From Treponema pedis (GTDB taxonomy: Bacteria > Spirochaetota > Spirochaetia > Treponematales > Treponemataceae), in NCBI RefSeq assembly GCF_017161325.1, contig NZ_CP045670.1, forward strand, positions 2,349,367 to 2,413,366: 64,000 nt of DNA. The letters are read 5' to 3'. The notes below the pieces were generated by a model. That model saw only the letters and a program-made list of their open reading frames with translations. It had not been told where the DNA came from and did no database searches. A program made the position numbers and the translations under genes. Of the stretch, positions 27,405 through 35,824 are shown piece by piece (the first letter of the stretch is position 1; each line of letters opens with the position of its first letter).

Positions 27405-29194
27405 ATATAACTATAGATAACATAAAAATAACCGCCGATGAAGGAATGACTATTATGGAAGCTGCGGAAAGAGCCGAAATTCCTATTCCGAAACTTTGCT
27501 TTCTAAAAGGAATAAATGAAATTGCCGCCTGCCGCGTTTGCGTAGTCGAACTTGAAGGAAAAGATAAACTGATTACTTCATGTAATAATACGGTTGAAGA
27601 AGGTATGGTTATTTATACCAATAGTCCCAAAGTACGTATAGACAGAAAAAGAACCGTCCAAATGATTTTATCCCAACATGACTGCAAATGTGCAACTTGC
27701 GTAAGAAGCGGAAATTGCACCTTACAAACTTTGGCAAACAGCTTAAATATTCAGGAAGTTTTATACGAAGAACAGCTTGAAGAACAACCGTGGGATAAAA
27801 ATTTCCCTCTTATAAGAAATTCAAAAAAATGTGTTAAATGTATGCGCTGCATACAAGTATGCGATAAAATTCAAAGCCTTAATATTTGGGAATTGGAAGG
27901 AACCGGAGCAAGAACAACAATAAACGTTTCAGGCTCAAGAACAATAGCGGAAGCGGATTGCTCTTTATGCGGACAATGCATTACTCATTGTCCGGTCGGA
28001 GCCTTACGGGAAAGAGACGATACGGAAAAATTCTGGAAAGCGGTTGCCGACCCCGATAAAACAGTTGTTGTTCAAGTTGCTCCTGCAATACGCACGGCTT
28101 GGGGAGAACAAATAGGTCTTAAAATAGAAGATGCCTCGGTAAATAAGATATTCGGTGTCTTAAAAAAAATGGGCGCGGATTATGTTTTCGATACATGCTT
28201 TTCGGCAGATTTAACGATTATGGAAGAAGCTTATGAATTTATTGAAAGGTTTTCAAAAGGAGAACTTAAAGATAAGCCGATGTTTACTTCATGCTGCCCC
28301 GGTTGGGTACGCTTTATAAAAAGTCAATATCCGCATTTGGTTTCTTATCTTTCCTCCGCAAAGTCTCCTATGCAAATGTTCGGAGCCGTTATGAAATCTT
28401 ATTTTGCGGAAAAAATAGGCAAAAAACCTGAAGATATATTTTCCGTAGCCGTTATGCCCTGTGTCGCAAAAAAAAGTGAAATCGATATGGAGCTGTTTTA
28501 CGAAGAGTACGCAGGTCATGATATGGACTGTGTTCTTACTACAAGAGAATTTATAAGAATGATTAAGGCTTCTCATATACTTCCGCATACTATCAAAGAA
28601 ACGGAGCCCGATAAACTTTTTCATGATGTTTCCGGTGCAGGAGTTATATTCGGTACCACGGGAGGCGTTATGGAAGCCGCCTTACGCACCGCATATTATG
28701 CGATAATGGGAGAAAATTGCCCTCCCGACGCTTTTAATGTTGTAAGAAATTCTTCATTAAAGGATTCAGGCATTATTGAAGCATCGTTTAAATTAAAGGG
28801 TACGGACCTACGAATCGCGGTAACAAGCGGACTTGCCAATACAAGACGCCTTATAGATTCCATAGAATCGGGTGAAAAACATTATGATTTTATAGAAATT
28901 ATGGCATGCCCGGGAGGCTGTGTAGGCGGCGGCGGACAGCCCATACATGACGGATATGAGTTGGCTTTTGAAAGAGGGCAAAACCTTTATTTTATTGATA
29001 AAAACTCAAAGCTGCGCTATTCGCATGAAAACGCGGATATAAAAACTTTATATGATAATTTTTTCGGAAAACCCAACAGCCATAAGGCACACAGCCTTTT
29101 GCACACGAATCATTTCGTATGGGAAATGCCTAAAAGTCCGAAGCGCGACAGAAAAGGCTATGTAATAAACGAAAAGCTAAGGATATCCCGCTAA
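27398..29194 (+). CDS. hydA: [FeFe]-hydrogenase catalytic subunit
   Basis: Reversible H2 activation/production at the H-cluster. 598 residues with modular relay: 2Fe-2S ferredoxin domain (Cys34, 45, 48, 62), His-ligated 4Fe-4S (His94, Cys98, 101, 107), two 4Fe-4S clusters (Cys145/148/151/155 and 188/191/194/198), and the H-domain. H-cluster motifs: TSCCPGW (297-303, with the proton-transfer Cys), MPCVAKKSE, and EIMACPGGCVGGGGQP. This is the long, group-A architecture. The usual HydE/F/G maturases and a NuoE-like HydC are not in this window. GGAGG lies 11 nt before the ATG, within the partner gene. Confidence 0.96.
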   Translation: MVNITIDNIKITADEGMTIMEAAERAEIPIPKLCFLKGINEIAACRVCVVELEGKDKLITSCNNTVEEGMVIYTNSPKVRIDRKRTVQMILSQHDCKCATCVRSGNCTLQTLANSLNIQEVLYEEQLEEQPWDKNFPLIRNSKKCVKCMRCIQVCDKIQSLNIWELEGTGARTTINVSGSRTIAEADCSLCGQCITHCPVGALRERDDTEKFWKAVADPDKTVVVQVAPAIRTAWGEQIGLKIEDASVNKIFGVLKKMGADYVFDTCFSADLTIMEEAYEFIERFSKGELKDKPMFTSCCPGWVRFIKSQYPHLVSYLSSAKSPMQMFGAVMKSYFAEKIGKKPEDIFSVAVMPCVAKKSEIDMELFYEEYAGHDMDCVLTTREFIRMIKASHILPHTIKETEPDKLFHDVSGAGVIFGTTGGVMEAALRTAYYAIMGENCPPDAFNVVRNSSLKDSGIIEASFKLKGTDLRIAVTSGLANTRRLIDSIESGEKHYDFIEIMACPGGCVGGGGQPIHDGYELAFERGQNLYFIDKNSKLRYSHENADIKTLYDNFFGKPNSHKAHSLLHTNHFVWEMPKSPKRDRKGYVINEKLRISR

Positions 29195-29224
29195 CGGTTA
29201 AAAGAGTTAAGATTTTATAAAAAT

Positions 29225-29267
29225 AAGGGTATTTTAAAAAAAGTTATAACTTTTATAAAATACCCTT
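29225..29267. terminator. Bidirectional terminator between hydA and miaB
   Basis: A 43-bp near-perfect palindrome: arms 29225-29236 and 29256-29267 (AAGGGTATTTTA and its complement) with a second palindrome in the middle (AAAAGTTATAACTTTT). It sits between two convergent genes, so it can stop transcription both ways. Confidence 0.75.
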
Positions 29268-29275
29268 AATATCTT

Positions 29276-30673
29276 TTAATCTTCTTCGATAAGTCTCGCT
29301 CTAAAAGTTTTACCCTTAATTTCTTTTAATTCTACAAGGGCAAAATTTCCTATAAGCGATTCAGGCAGTCCGTTCGGAAAGCTGTTTTCGATTACGGTCA
29401 TCTCGCCGAATTCCGTATGACCGAAAAGCTCTTCCTTGTTATTCCGCGAATGCGATTCTACTAAAACAAAAAGTTTTTTACCCAAACGCTTTTGCATTTT
29501 TTTTGCGGTGGTTTTTAGCTGTAAGTCTATTACACGCCCAAGCCTTTCAATTTTTACGCTTTCTTCTATTCTGTCGGGAAAATTAAAAGCCCTTGTTCCT
29601 TCACGCGGATTATAATGATACATAAAGGCTGAATCGAATTCTATTTCGCGCATTAAAGAAAGAGTTTTTTCCACATCGTCTTCGGTTTCTCCCGGAAACC
29701 CCATTAAAATATCGGTGCTTAAAGCCAAATCCGGTACGGTTTCTTTTAATTTTTTAATTCTGTTTTTATAATGTTCTATCGTATAAACCCGGTTCATGCG
29801 TTTTAGAATTTTATCCGAACCGTGCTGCACGGGCAAGTGTACAAGTTTACATACGCGGGGTTCCGAAGCAATTACCTCTATAAGCTTATCGGACATATCT
29901 TTAGGATGGCTCGACATAAATCTAATCCACTTGATGGAATCTTTTTCCTCCGCCCGCTTTGCAATCAATCTTAATAAATCCGGAAAATCTACAGTGTTAT
30001 TTCCGCCGTTTTCACCATTTATCCGTGAAACCGTTCCGCAATAAGAATTTACATTTTGCCCTAAAAGAGTAATTTCGCGGACTCCTTTTCTTGAAAGAAT
30101 ATCTATCTCGTTTAATATTTCATCGACGGGACGGGATACTTCCCTGCCGCGGACATAAGGAACAATACAATAAGTGCAAAAATTATTGCAGCCGTTCATA
30201 ATGGGAACAAAACTTTGAAAGGCATTCGGACTATGGGAAAATTGTGCAAAATGATAGCCCGAAACCGGTTTTTCGTCTATACTTTTTCCTTTAAATTCCG
30301 AAAGATAATCGTCATCGCTTACACGTATTTTTATTTCGTCAAAAATTTTCGGAAGAAGATTCCTTTCAAACATTCCGACAACATAATCGACAAGAGGAAA
30401 TTCTTTTTGAATTTCTTCGTAAAGGCGTTCCGCCATACAGCCTATCAAGAGAACAAAAAATTTCCGTTTTTTCTTTAATCCGGAAAAATGCCCTAACCTG
30501 CCGAGCACTCTGTTTTCGGCAGTTATACGCACCGAGCAGGTATTTATAATGAGAAGGTCGCAATGTTCAGCATCCGGCGCGGAAGTCCAGCCGGAATTTA
30601 TTAAAAGCTGCTCCATTGAAGAGGACTCGGCCTGATTCATTTGGCAGCCGTAAGTTTCAAAAAAATATGTCAA
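29276..30673 (-). CDS. miaB: tRNA-2-methylthio-N6-dimethylallyladenosine synthase
   Basis: Radical-SAM methylthiotransferase that makes ms2i6A37 in tRNAs reading UNN codons. 465 residues: N-terminal MTTase domain with Cys10 (TYGCQMN), Cys46 and Cys79 for the auxiliary cluster; radical-SAM motif CxxxCxxC at Cys162, 166, 169 (GCNNFCTYCIVPYVRGRE); and a C-terminal TRAM domain ending ...GKTFRARLIEED. Start is a TTG at 30673 with an AGGT-like site upstream, chosen because it gives the family N-terminus. It follows folD by 31 nt in the same direction. Confidence 0.95.
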   Translation of the reverse strand: MTYFFETYGCQMNQAESSSMEQLLINSGWTSAPDAEHCDLLIINTCSVRITAENRVLGRLGHFSGLKKKRKFFVLLIGCMAERLYEEIQKEFPLVDYVVGMFERNLLPKIFDEIKIRVSDDDYLSEFKGKSIDEKPVSGYHFAQFSHSPNAFQSFVPIMNGCNNFCTYCIVPYVRGREVSRPVDEILNEIDILSRKGVREITLLGQNVNSYCGTVSRINGENGGNNTVDFPDLLRLIAKRAEEKDSIKWIRFMSSHPKDMSDKLIEVIASEPRVCKLVHLPVQHGSDKILKRMNRVYTIEHYKNRIKKLKETVPDLALSTDILMGFPGETEDDVEKTLSLMREIEFDSAFMYHYNPREGTRAFNFPDRIEESVKIERLGRVIDLQLKTTAKKMQKRLGKKLFVLVESHSRNNKEELFGHTEFGEMTVIENSFPNGLPESLIGNFALVELKEIKGKTFRARLIEED

Positions 30674-30704
30674 ATTTGTGAGTACCTAAATTGTTGTATT
30701 AAAG

Positions 30705-31586
30705 TTATTTTATTCCGTTTTGTCTTCTCGCCGCAATTAGCGTATTGGCAACAAGCATGGCAATTGTCATAGGCCCTACTCCCCTGGGAACGGGGGTAAT
30801 TGCGGAAGCGATTTCGCATGCAGGTTCGTAATCTACATCGCCTACAAGCCTGAAGCCGGATTTTTTTGTACTGTCGTCAATTCTGTTTACGCCTACATCG
30901 ATAACAACCGCTCCCGGTTTAATCATATCGGCGGTTATAAATTTCGGTTTACCCATAGCGGCAACCAAAATATCAGCCTGCTTTGTAACTTCACCCAAAT
31001 TCTTTGTTCCGCTGTGACAAACCGTTACGGTCGCATTTACATCTTTATTCATCATAAGAACCGAAAGAGGTTTTCCTACTATGTTTGAACGACCCACTAT
31101 CACGGCATTTTTTCCCTTTGTTTCAACTCCGGCTTTTTTCAGTAAATGGATAACTCCGTGCGGGGTACAGGGTATAAAGGTTTCATGACCGAGTAATAGC
31201 TTTCCTACATTTACAGGGTGAAATCCGTCTACATCTTTTTCCGGGCTTATAGCTTCAATTACCGAATCGGGGTCGATTTGCTTCGGTAAAGGAAGCTGAA
31301 CCAAAATACCGTTTACGAATTTATCACCGTTAAGCTCTTTAATAAGTTTAATTAATTCTTCCTGCGTTGTAGTTTCGGCTAAACGGAAGGTTCTGTCGTT
31401 CATTCCCACTTCGTGCAAAGCATTTGTTTTTCCTTTTACATAAGACTGGGAAGCCGGGTCGTTACCGACTAAAATAACCGCCAATGTGGGCTGAACACCC
31501 TGTTTTTTAATTTCTTCAACTTCTTTTGCAATATCGGCTCGTAAATCCGCCGCTATCTGAAAACCGTCGATAATTTTTGCACTCAT
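30705..31586 (-). CDS. folD: Bifunctional methylenetetrahydrofolate dehydrogenase/methenyltetrahydrofolate cyclohydrolase
   Basis: Interconverts 5,10-methylene-THF, 5,10-methenyl-THF and 10-formyl-THF, supplying one-carbon units for purines and fMet. 293 residues, the normal length. Signatures: [14 protein letters not shown] (catalytic Lys of the YxxxK motif), [29 protein letters not shown], the NADP loop [17 protein letters not shown], and the C-terminal [20 protein letters not shown] ribosome-binding site. First gene of a two-gene transcript with miaB. Confidence 0.97.
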   Translation of the reverse strand: MSAKIIDGFQIAADLRADIAKEVEEIKKQGVQPTLAVILVGNDPASQSYVKGKTNALHEVGMNDRTFRLAETTTQEELIKLIKELNGDKFVNGILVQLPLPKQIDPDSVIEAISPEKDVDGFHPVNVGKLLLGHETFIPCTPHGVIHLLKKAGVETKGKNAVIVGRSNIVGKPLSVLMMNKDVNATVTVCHSGTKNLGEVTKQADILVAAMGKPKFITADMIKPGAVVIDVGVNRIDDSTKKSGFRLVGDVDYEPACEIASAITPVPRGVGPMTIAMLVANTLIAARRQNGIK

Positions 31587-31736
31587 TTTTTTCCTCCGAT
31601 TAATTCCTGTAAATAATTACAAGAGTTTTTCTAACCTACATACTATTTTATAACATAATTTCTATTTGTGCAAGATAGCGGAATAAAAACTTAAAGTAAA
31701 AAATAAACTTGTTTCTGCCGGCGTACTTTTATAAGA

Positions 31737-31765
31737 TTGTATTTTTCGGCAATTTGTAGTATAAT
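31737..31765 (+). promoter_or_regulatory. Promoter of cbiM-nikL
   Basis: TTGTAT (31737-31742), a 17-nt spacer and TATAAT (31760-31765). The -10 box lies wholly within the left arm of the inverted repeat at 31754-31801. Confidence 0.65.
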
Positions 31766-31801
31766 TATTTAGAAGTACAATTCTGAACGATTATACTACA
31801 A
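31754..31801. promoter_or_regulatory. Perfect 12-bp inverted repeat over the cbiM promoter, likely operator
   Basis: TTGTAGTATAAT at 31754-31765 and its exact complement ATTATACTACAA at 31790-31801, 24 nt apart, with a weaker AGAA/TTCT pair between. The left arm covers the -10 box and the right arm ends just before the AAGGAG site. This fits a metal-responsive repressor binding two sites across the start of transcription. It is not the E. coli NikR spacing. No B12 riboswitch is visible. Confidence 0.6.
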
Positions 31802-31811
31802 AGGAGTTTTT

Positions 31812-32396
31812 ATGCATATCTCGGACGGAGGTTTATCGACTACGGTATGTGCCGTAACTTATGCGGCAACAGCCGTAAGTATAGCGCTTGCAGCTAAAGG
31901 CACAAAGGAAGAAGATATACCTAAAATAAGTTTAATGGCGGGAACATTTTTTGCCATATCTTTAATTATGATTCCCATACCGCCAAGTTCGGTACACCCG
32001 CTTATGTGCGGGCTTATAGGAATTATCGCAGGTTTTAAGGCCCCTCTGGCGTTCTTCCCCGCCCTGCTCCTGCAAGCTCTTCTTTTTCAGCACGGCGGCA
32101 TAACGACGCTCGGAGCCAATACGCTTATGCTTTCGATTTCTTCATATCTTTCGTTTTTTATTTTTCAAAAATGGAAAACAAAAAATGTCTTTTTAAAAGG
32201 AGCCGTAATAGGAGGCTTATCGGTTATTTTTGTAGTTGCGGTTTTATCCGGACTGTTGCTTACGGGAGGGAAATTTGCAAAAGAAACTTTTATCGCTCTT
32301 TTCATTTCACACTCCGTAATTATGCTTGTAGAAGCCGTTCTTACCGGCTTTGCCGTCCGCCTTATTTTAAAGGCAAAACCCGAATGGTTTAAATAA
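31812..32396 (+). CDS. cbiM: CbiM/NikM-type substrate-specific component of a Ni/Co ECF transporter
   Basis: 194-residue polytopic membrane protein starting with the metal-binding MHISDG N-terminus (the conserved MHIxDG, whose amino group and His2 bind the metal). Other family marks are PPSSVHPLMCGLIG and LLFQHGGITTLGAN. It would form the S-component of an energy-coupling factor transporter. The T and A components are not adjacent; a candidate pair lies at 49180-50672. Good AAGGAG ribosome-binding site; controlled by the inverted repeat upstream. Confidence 0.9.
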   Translation: MHISDGGLSTTVCAVTYAATAVSIALAAKGTKEEDIPKISLMAGTFFAISLIMIPIPPSSVHPLMCGLIGIIAGFKAPLAFFPALLLQALLFQHGGITTLGANTLMLSISSYLSFFIFQKWKTKNVFLKGAVIGGLSVIFVVAVLSGLLLTGGKFAKETFIALFISHSVIMLVEAVLTGFAVRLILKAKPEWFK

Positions 32397-32413
32397 TACA
32401 AAAGGAGTTAAAA

Positions 32414-32861
32414 ATGAAAAAAAAATATATTTATTCTATTGTTTTGTGCGGCCTGTTCCGTTTCCCTTTTTGCTCATGCCATGTTCCTTGACTTAATAGA
32501 GCCGGGAGTGTTTAAGGTAGAGTACGACGGAGGAGGCTTTACACCAGGAACAACAGTTACGCTTTATTCCGACGGAGGCACGGAAGAAATTCAAAAAGGA
32601 ACCGTTGATGAAAACGGTCTATACCGCTTCGACCCTAAAATTGAAGTGGTTTCCGCAATGGCGGAAGACGGAGCGGGACATGTAGCTTATTGGGAGCCCT
32701 CTTATGAAGAAAGCGGAGAAGGCTCCGCAAAGGTTTTGCCGACAGGAAAAACAAAACGGCCAAGTAAAACTCTTGCGGTTTTAACCGTTCTTAATACCTG
32801 CGCTTTAATTTACTTATTTTTTGAATTCAGACGGTTTAAAAAAGAGAAGAAGAACCTGTAA
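32414..32861 (+). pseudogene. NikL/CbiN-like auxiliary component of the Ni/Co transporter, frameshifted in an A9 tract at codon 2
   Basis: The ATG at 32414 has AAAGGAG at the right distance but is followed by nine As (32417-32425), and its frame then ends quickly. With eight As the frame reads MKKNIFILLFCAACSVSLFAHA, a clean signal peptide, and continues to 32861 as a ~148-residue protein with an extracytoplasmic middle and a C-terminal transmembrane helix (LAVLTVLNTCALIYLFF). This topology and its place after cbiM fit NikL-type accessory subunits. A start at TTG 32439 would lack both a ribosome-binding site and the basic end of the signal. Overlaps the convergent mtnA-like gene by 26 bp. Confidence 0.72.
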
Positions 32862-33891
32862 TAATACCGGTGCATAATTCAGGCGGCGTAATATCAAAGG
32901 CGGGATAAAGACCTTTTACCCCTTCGTAAACGCCGCCTGAATTTTCCGAAAAAGAAGGAAAAGCCGTACGCACACCCATTGCGTATAAGGCTTCTTCCGG
33001 ATTACGGTATTCTATTTTTACCCCGCTTACCGTTTGATATTTTTTATCCGGAAAACCTATCGCATAATACGGAACGCCGAAATACTTCGCACAAACGGCA
33101 ATTTGAAGCGTACCTATTTTGTTTATTATATAACCGTCCATTGTAATTACGTCCGCCGCCGAAACGCAAAAATCTATCTTTTTTTCCGCCATTAAAAAAG
33201 CCGGCATATTATCGGTAATGACGGTTACATCAAAGCCCATATCTAAAGCTAAACTTGCGGTAAGTCTGGCTCCTTGAAAAAAAGGCCTTGTTTCGGCACA
33301 AAAAATTTTTATCTTTTTACCGGTTTCATTAAAGCGCCTTAAAAAGCCTCCCACGGTAGTTTCACCGAAGCATTGCGTTAATATTGAAGAATTATCGGGT
33401 ACAAGACTCGCAAAGGCGGCTCCCGCCGCCGTATTTTTTTTATAACGCCGGTTATTTTGCTCTATCGCATTCAGTTTTAAAGCGCATATAATATCTTTTG
33501 AAGACACATCTTTTTCGACTAATGTATTAAAAACCTTAAAAGATTCCGATGTGCAGCGCTCCATCTCGGCACTTGTAGTCGGCCGCGCATAAGCTATAAG
33601 CCGTGCCGCATACCTCATTTTTTCTATATATTGTTTTTTAGGCAAATTTTTAAATTGAAAAGCGGCTAAAACCATTCCCATTGCAGCTGCGGAAAAAGGC
33701 CCTCCGCTTTGAGTAACCATATCGGAAACGGCCCTTGCAACATCTTCGCAAGTTTTACAAATAACGAACTCTTCTTTTAACGGATAAATTCTTCTATCCA
33801 AAATCCTGACGATATTGGAAGCCTCATCAAACCATGCAACATTTTCGTATTTTAAAAGTTTTCCGAGATTATAATCTTCGCGCAATTCCAT
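32836..33891 (-). CDS. eIF-2B/MtnA-family protein (S-methyl-5-thioribose-1-phosphate isomerase-like)
   Basis: 351 residues of the eIF2B-alpha/MtnA/ribose-1,5-bisphosphate isomerase fold. Family marks: SGGPFSAAAMGMVLAA, a Cys in ILTQCFGETTVGG at the MtnA catalytic-Cys position, IFCAETRPFFQGARLTA, and AADVITMDGYIINKIGT near the catalytic Asp region. MtnA isomerises MTR-1-P in methionine salvage; related enzymes act on other sugar phosphates, and no other salvage gene is nearby. It starts 7 nt after nrnA, so they form one operon. Confidence 0.8.
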   Translation of the reverse strand: MELREDYNLGKLLKYENVAWFDEASNIVRILDRRIYPLKEEFVICKTCEDVARAVSDMVTQSGGPFSAAAMGMVLAAFQFKNLPKKQYIEKMRYAARLIAYARPTTSAEMERCTSESFKVFNTLVEKDVSSKDIICALKLNAIEQNNRRYKKNTAAGAAFASLVPDNSSILTQCFGETTVGGFLRRFNETGKKIKIFCAETRPFFQGARLTASLALDMGFDVTVITDNMPAFLMAEKKIDFCVSAADVITMDGYIINKIGTLQIAVCAKYFGVPYYAIGFPDKKYQTVSGVKIEYRNPEEALYAMGVRTAFPSFSENSGGVYEGVKGLYPAFDITPPELCTGIITGSSSLF

Positions 33892-33898
33892 AACAAAT

Positions 33899-34906
33899 TT
33901 AACCTTGCATTTGAGGTTTAAAAGCTTCTATAAATTTAGGCATAAGGTCTTTAATTGTACCTTCGATATAAAGTCCTGCGGCCTGTTTATGCCCGCCGCC
34001 TCCGAAAGAAAGAGCTATACTGCTTACATCTATCTTGTCAAGAGAACGGAAGCCCACGGAACAATGAGTAAGAGACTCCTGGCGTACAACACAAATAGCT
34101 TCCACACCTTCAATAGACTGAATAAGCTGATACAAAATATCCGAATCCCGTCCTTCAAGCCCGTATTTTTGAGTGTCCTCATAAGTTTCATAAGCTGTAA
34201 TAAGTCTTCCTCCGTAATGCTTTTCCATACGGTTTAAAATGCGCGAAATAAGAAGTCTCGATTCAAAGGGTTTTCCCCCGTTCATTTGCAAAAACGTTTT
34301 TTTGGGATTAGCCCCCGCCGCAATCAACCTTGAAGCATGAGCAAAAACTTCTGCGCTGCGTTCGTCCAAATGACGGAAAAAGCCGGTATCGGTACAAAGC
34401 CCGAAAAAAAGAGCTTCGGCTTCTTCTTGCGTAACGGCACCTGCAAGTTCTTCTATAACGGATTGAATTAAATAAGTGGTGGAGGGAGCCGTTGTCATTA
34501 CAAGGGAATTATCCGATTTTTCGCTGTTGGTTGCATGGTGGTCGATTACTATATATGGAAAATCTTTTAAAAGAGGGGCAATATCTCCTATTCTATCGAA
34601 TCCGGAGCAATCCACAATTATAAGGCCCGCAGTCTTATAATTAAATTTATCAAGTTTCGGTAATTCGGAAGAAAAAAGATGCTCATATTTTTTTATTTCG
34701 GTACGTTTAAAAGGCCCCGCCGACATTAAAAAACAGTCTTTTTTCAGTCGCCTTAAAAAAAGAGCCATAGCTATACTGCTTCCTATACAATCACCGTCAG
34801 GCTCTTTATGCCCTGCAATGATAAAATTATCGTATTCTTTTAAAAACTTAATTAACTTTTCCGGAATTACAGGCGGTTTAATTATATCCACACTTCTTTC
34901 CTGCAT
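33899..34906 (-). CDS. nrnA: DHH/DHHA1 phosphoesterase, NrnA type (nanoRNase / pAp phosphatase)
   Basis: 335 residues. Degrades short oligoribonucleotides and 3'-phosphoadenosine 5'-phosphate; some members also cleave pGpG or c-di-AMP products, which is relevant because a diguanylate cyclase is present. Motifs: GHKEPDGDCIGSSIA, VDCSGFDRIGD, VIDHHATN (DHH), GLCTDTGFFRH, and the DHHA1 end SFGGGGHKQAAG. Start set at 34906 because GGAGG lies 6 nt upstream; the ATG 21 nt earlier has no such site. Confidence 0.88.
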   Translation of the reverse strand: MQERSVDIIKPPVIPEKLIKFLKEYDNFIIAGHKEPDGDCIGSSIAMALFLRRLKKDCFLMSAGPFKRTEIKKYEHLFSSELPKLDKFNYKTAGLIIVDCSGFDRIGDIAPLLKDFPYIVIDHHATNSEKSDNSLVMTTAPSTTYLIQSVIEELAGAVTQEEAEALFFGLCTDTGFFRHLDERSAEVFAHASRLIAAGANPKKTFLQMNGGKPFESRLLISRILNRMEKHYGGRLITAYETYEDTQKYGLEGRDSDILYQLIQSIEGVEAICVVRQESLTHCSVGFRSLDKIDVSSIALSFGGGGHKQAAGLYIEGTIKDLMPKFIEAFKPQMQG

Positions 34907-35056
34907 TAAATTCCTCCATCGTTTCATAACAATACTGAAAACGGCTTGTAAACGGCACTCCGGCTTAGTAAAAGCAAAGTTTTACCGTATACAAAGCTAT
35001 AAGCCTTTTTAAGCGGTAAAATTTATTCCACCTAAAACAAACCTACATACAAATAA

Positions 35057-35116
35057 CCCCCGAGGTGAAATAAGGAAAACCGTACAAAGGAGACAATACG
35101 GAATCCACCTCAGGGG
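35057..35116. other. Nested hairpin element in the 34907-35173 gap
   Basis: Outer stem: CCCC (35057-35060) with GGGG (35113-35116), a 1x1 mismatch, then GAGGTG (35062-35067) with CACCTC (35106-35111). Inner stem: CCGTA (35080-35084) with TACGG (35097-35101) around a 12-nt loop. Neither strand has a good T-run after the stem, so a plain terminator is not obvious. The remaining gap also has an 8-bp inverted repeat (34980-34987 with 35014-35021) and no gene. Confidence 0.45.
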
Positions 35117-35173
35117 AGAAAAAACTTATATTAATTTTTACAAAATAAATTTAAATTTCTTTATTTTTTAAAA

Positions 35174-35593
35174 TTAAAATTTTAATTCGAGGCTTTCAAC
35201 ACCTTCAAATTTCGAGTCGTATTCCTGAGGGGCCGCAAGCGCTCCCCAAATAGGGCTTGTTAAATCTCTTGGTGCTGCAATTTTTATATGGTCAAATTTC
35301 CCGTCTTTAATATAAAAAGATAAATAGGGATTTACTCTTGTATTTACCAATTCCATTTTCGCCCTACCGTCCGAGGCCGTCAACCATTCATGAGGAATAA
35401 AAACCTCTCCCGTTTCCAAACCGGCTCTGCGGTAAATTACATAATATCCCTTTTGATGAGGGAATATTTTTAAAATCTGCACATTAACGTAATATACATC
35501 AGCTTCCTCTACTTTTTGAGTAAAAACGGGAGCTGCCGTAAAAAGAGAAAAAACAAGAACAACAAATGCAATGCGCAATATGGATTTCTTCAT
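35174..35593 (-). CDS. Exported hypothetical protein
   Basis: About 139 residues with a signal peptide (MKKSILRIAFVVLVFSLF, cleavage near APVFTQ). The mature part is beta-rich (YYVNVQILKIFPHQKGYYVIYRRAG, EVFIPHEWL) with no motif I can name. Start at 35593 is chosen because GGAGG precedes it; the longer frame to 35644 would run through the promoter. Probably periplasmic or outer-surface. Confidence 0.72.
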   Translation of the reverse strand: MKKSILRIAFVVLVFSLFTAAPVFTQKVEEADVYYVNVQILKIFPHQKGYYVIYRRAGLETGEVFIPHEWLTASDGRAKMELVNTRVNPYLSFYIKDGKFDHIKIAAPRDLTSPIWGALAAPQEYDSKFEGVESLELKF

Positions 35594-35615
35594 AAAATTC
35601 CTCCGATTGAATTTA

Positions 35616-35646
35616 ATTATACACTTAATCGAAGCTTTTGGCAAGC
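35616..35646 (-). promoter_or_regulatory. Promoter of the 35593 gene
   Basis: Minus strand: TTGCCA, a 17-nt spacer, TATAAT, about 24 nt before the ATG at 35593, with a GGAGG site between. This is another ordinary-leader control. Confidence 0.6.
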
Positions 35647-35824
35647 GGGTAAATAAAGGAATTCGGAATAATTATATGAAAACCGCAGATAACAACTTTT
35701 TAAATTACCTTAAAAAATATTCTTTATTATAACATAAAAAACGTTTTTTTATTCTCTCACAAAAAAAATTCCATTGACAAACATCTGACAAAAATAGTAT
35801 TTTATTTCGCATCAGGTAACAATT

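Noticed and set aside
30668-30673. TTGACA at the start of miaB as a promoter -35 box
   Set aside because: The TTG gives the family N-terminus as a start codon and no -10 box follows at the right distance outside coding sequence.
31620-31811. Cobalamin riboswitch upstream of cbiM
   Set aside because: No B12-box-like sequence or multi-stem fold is visible; the inverted repeat is simple and overlaps the promoter.
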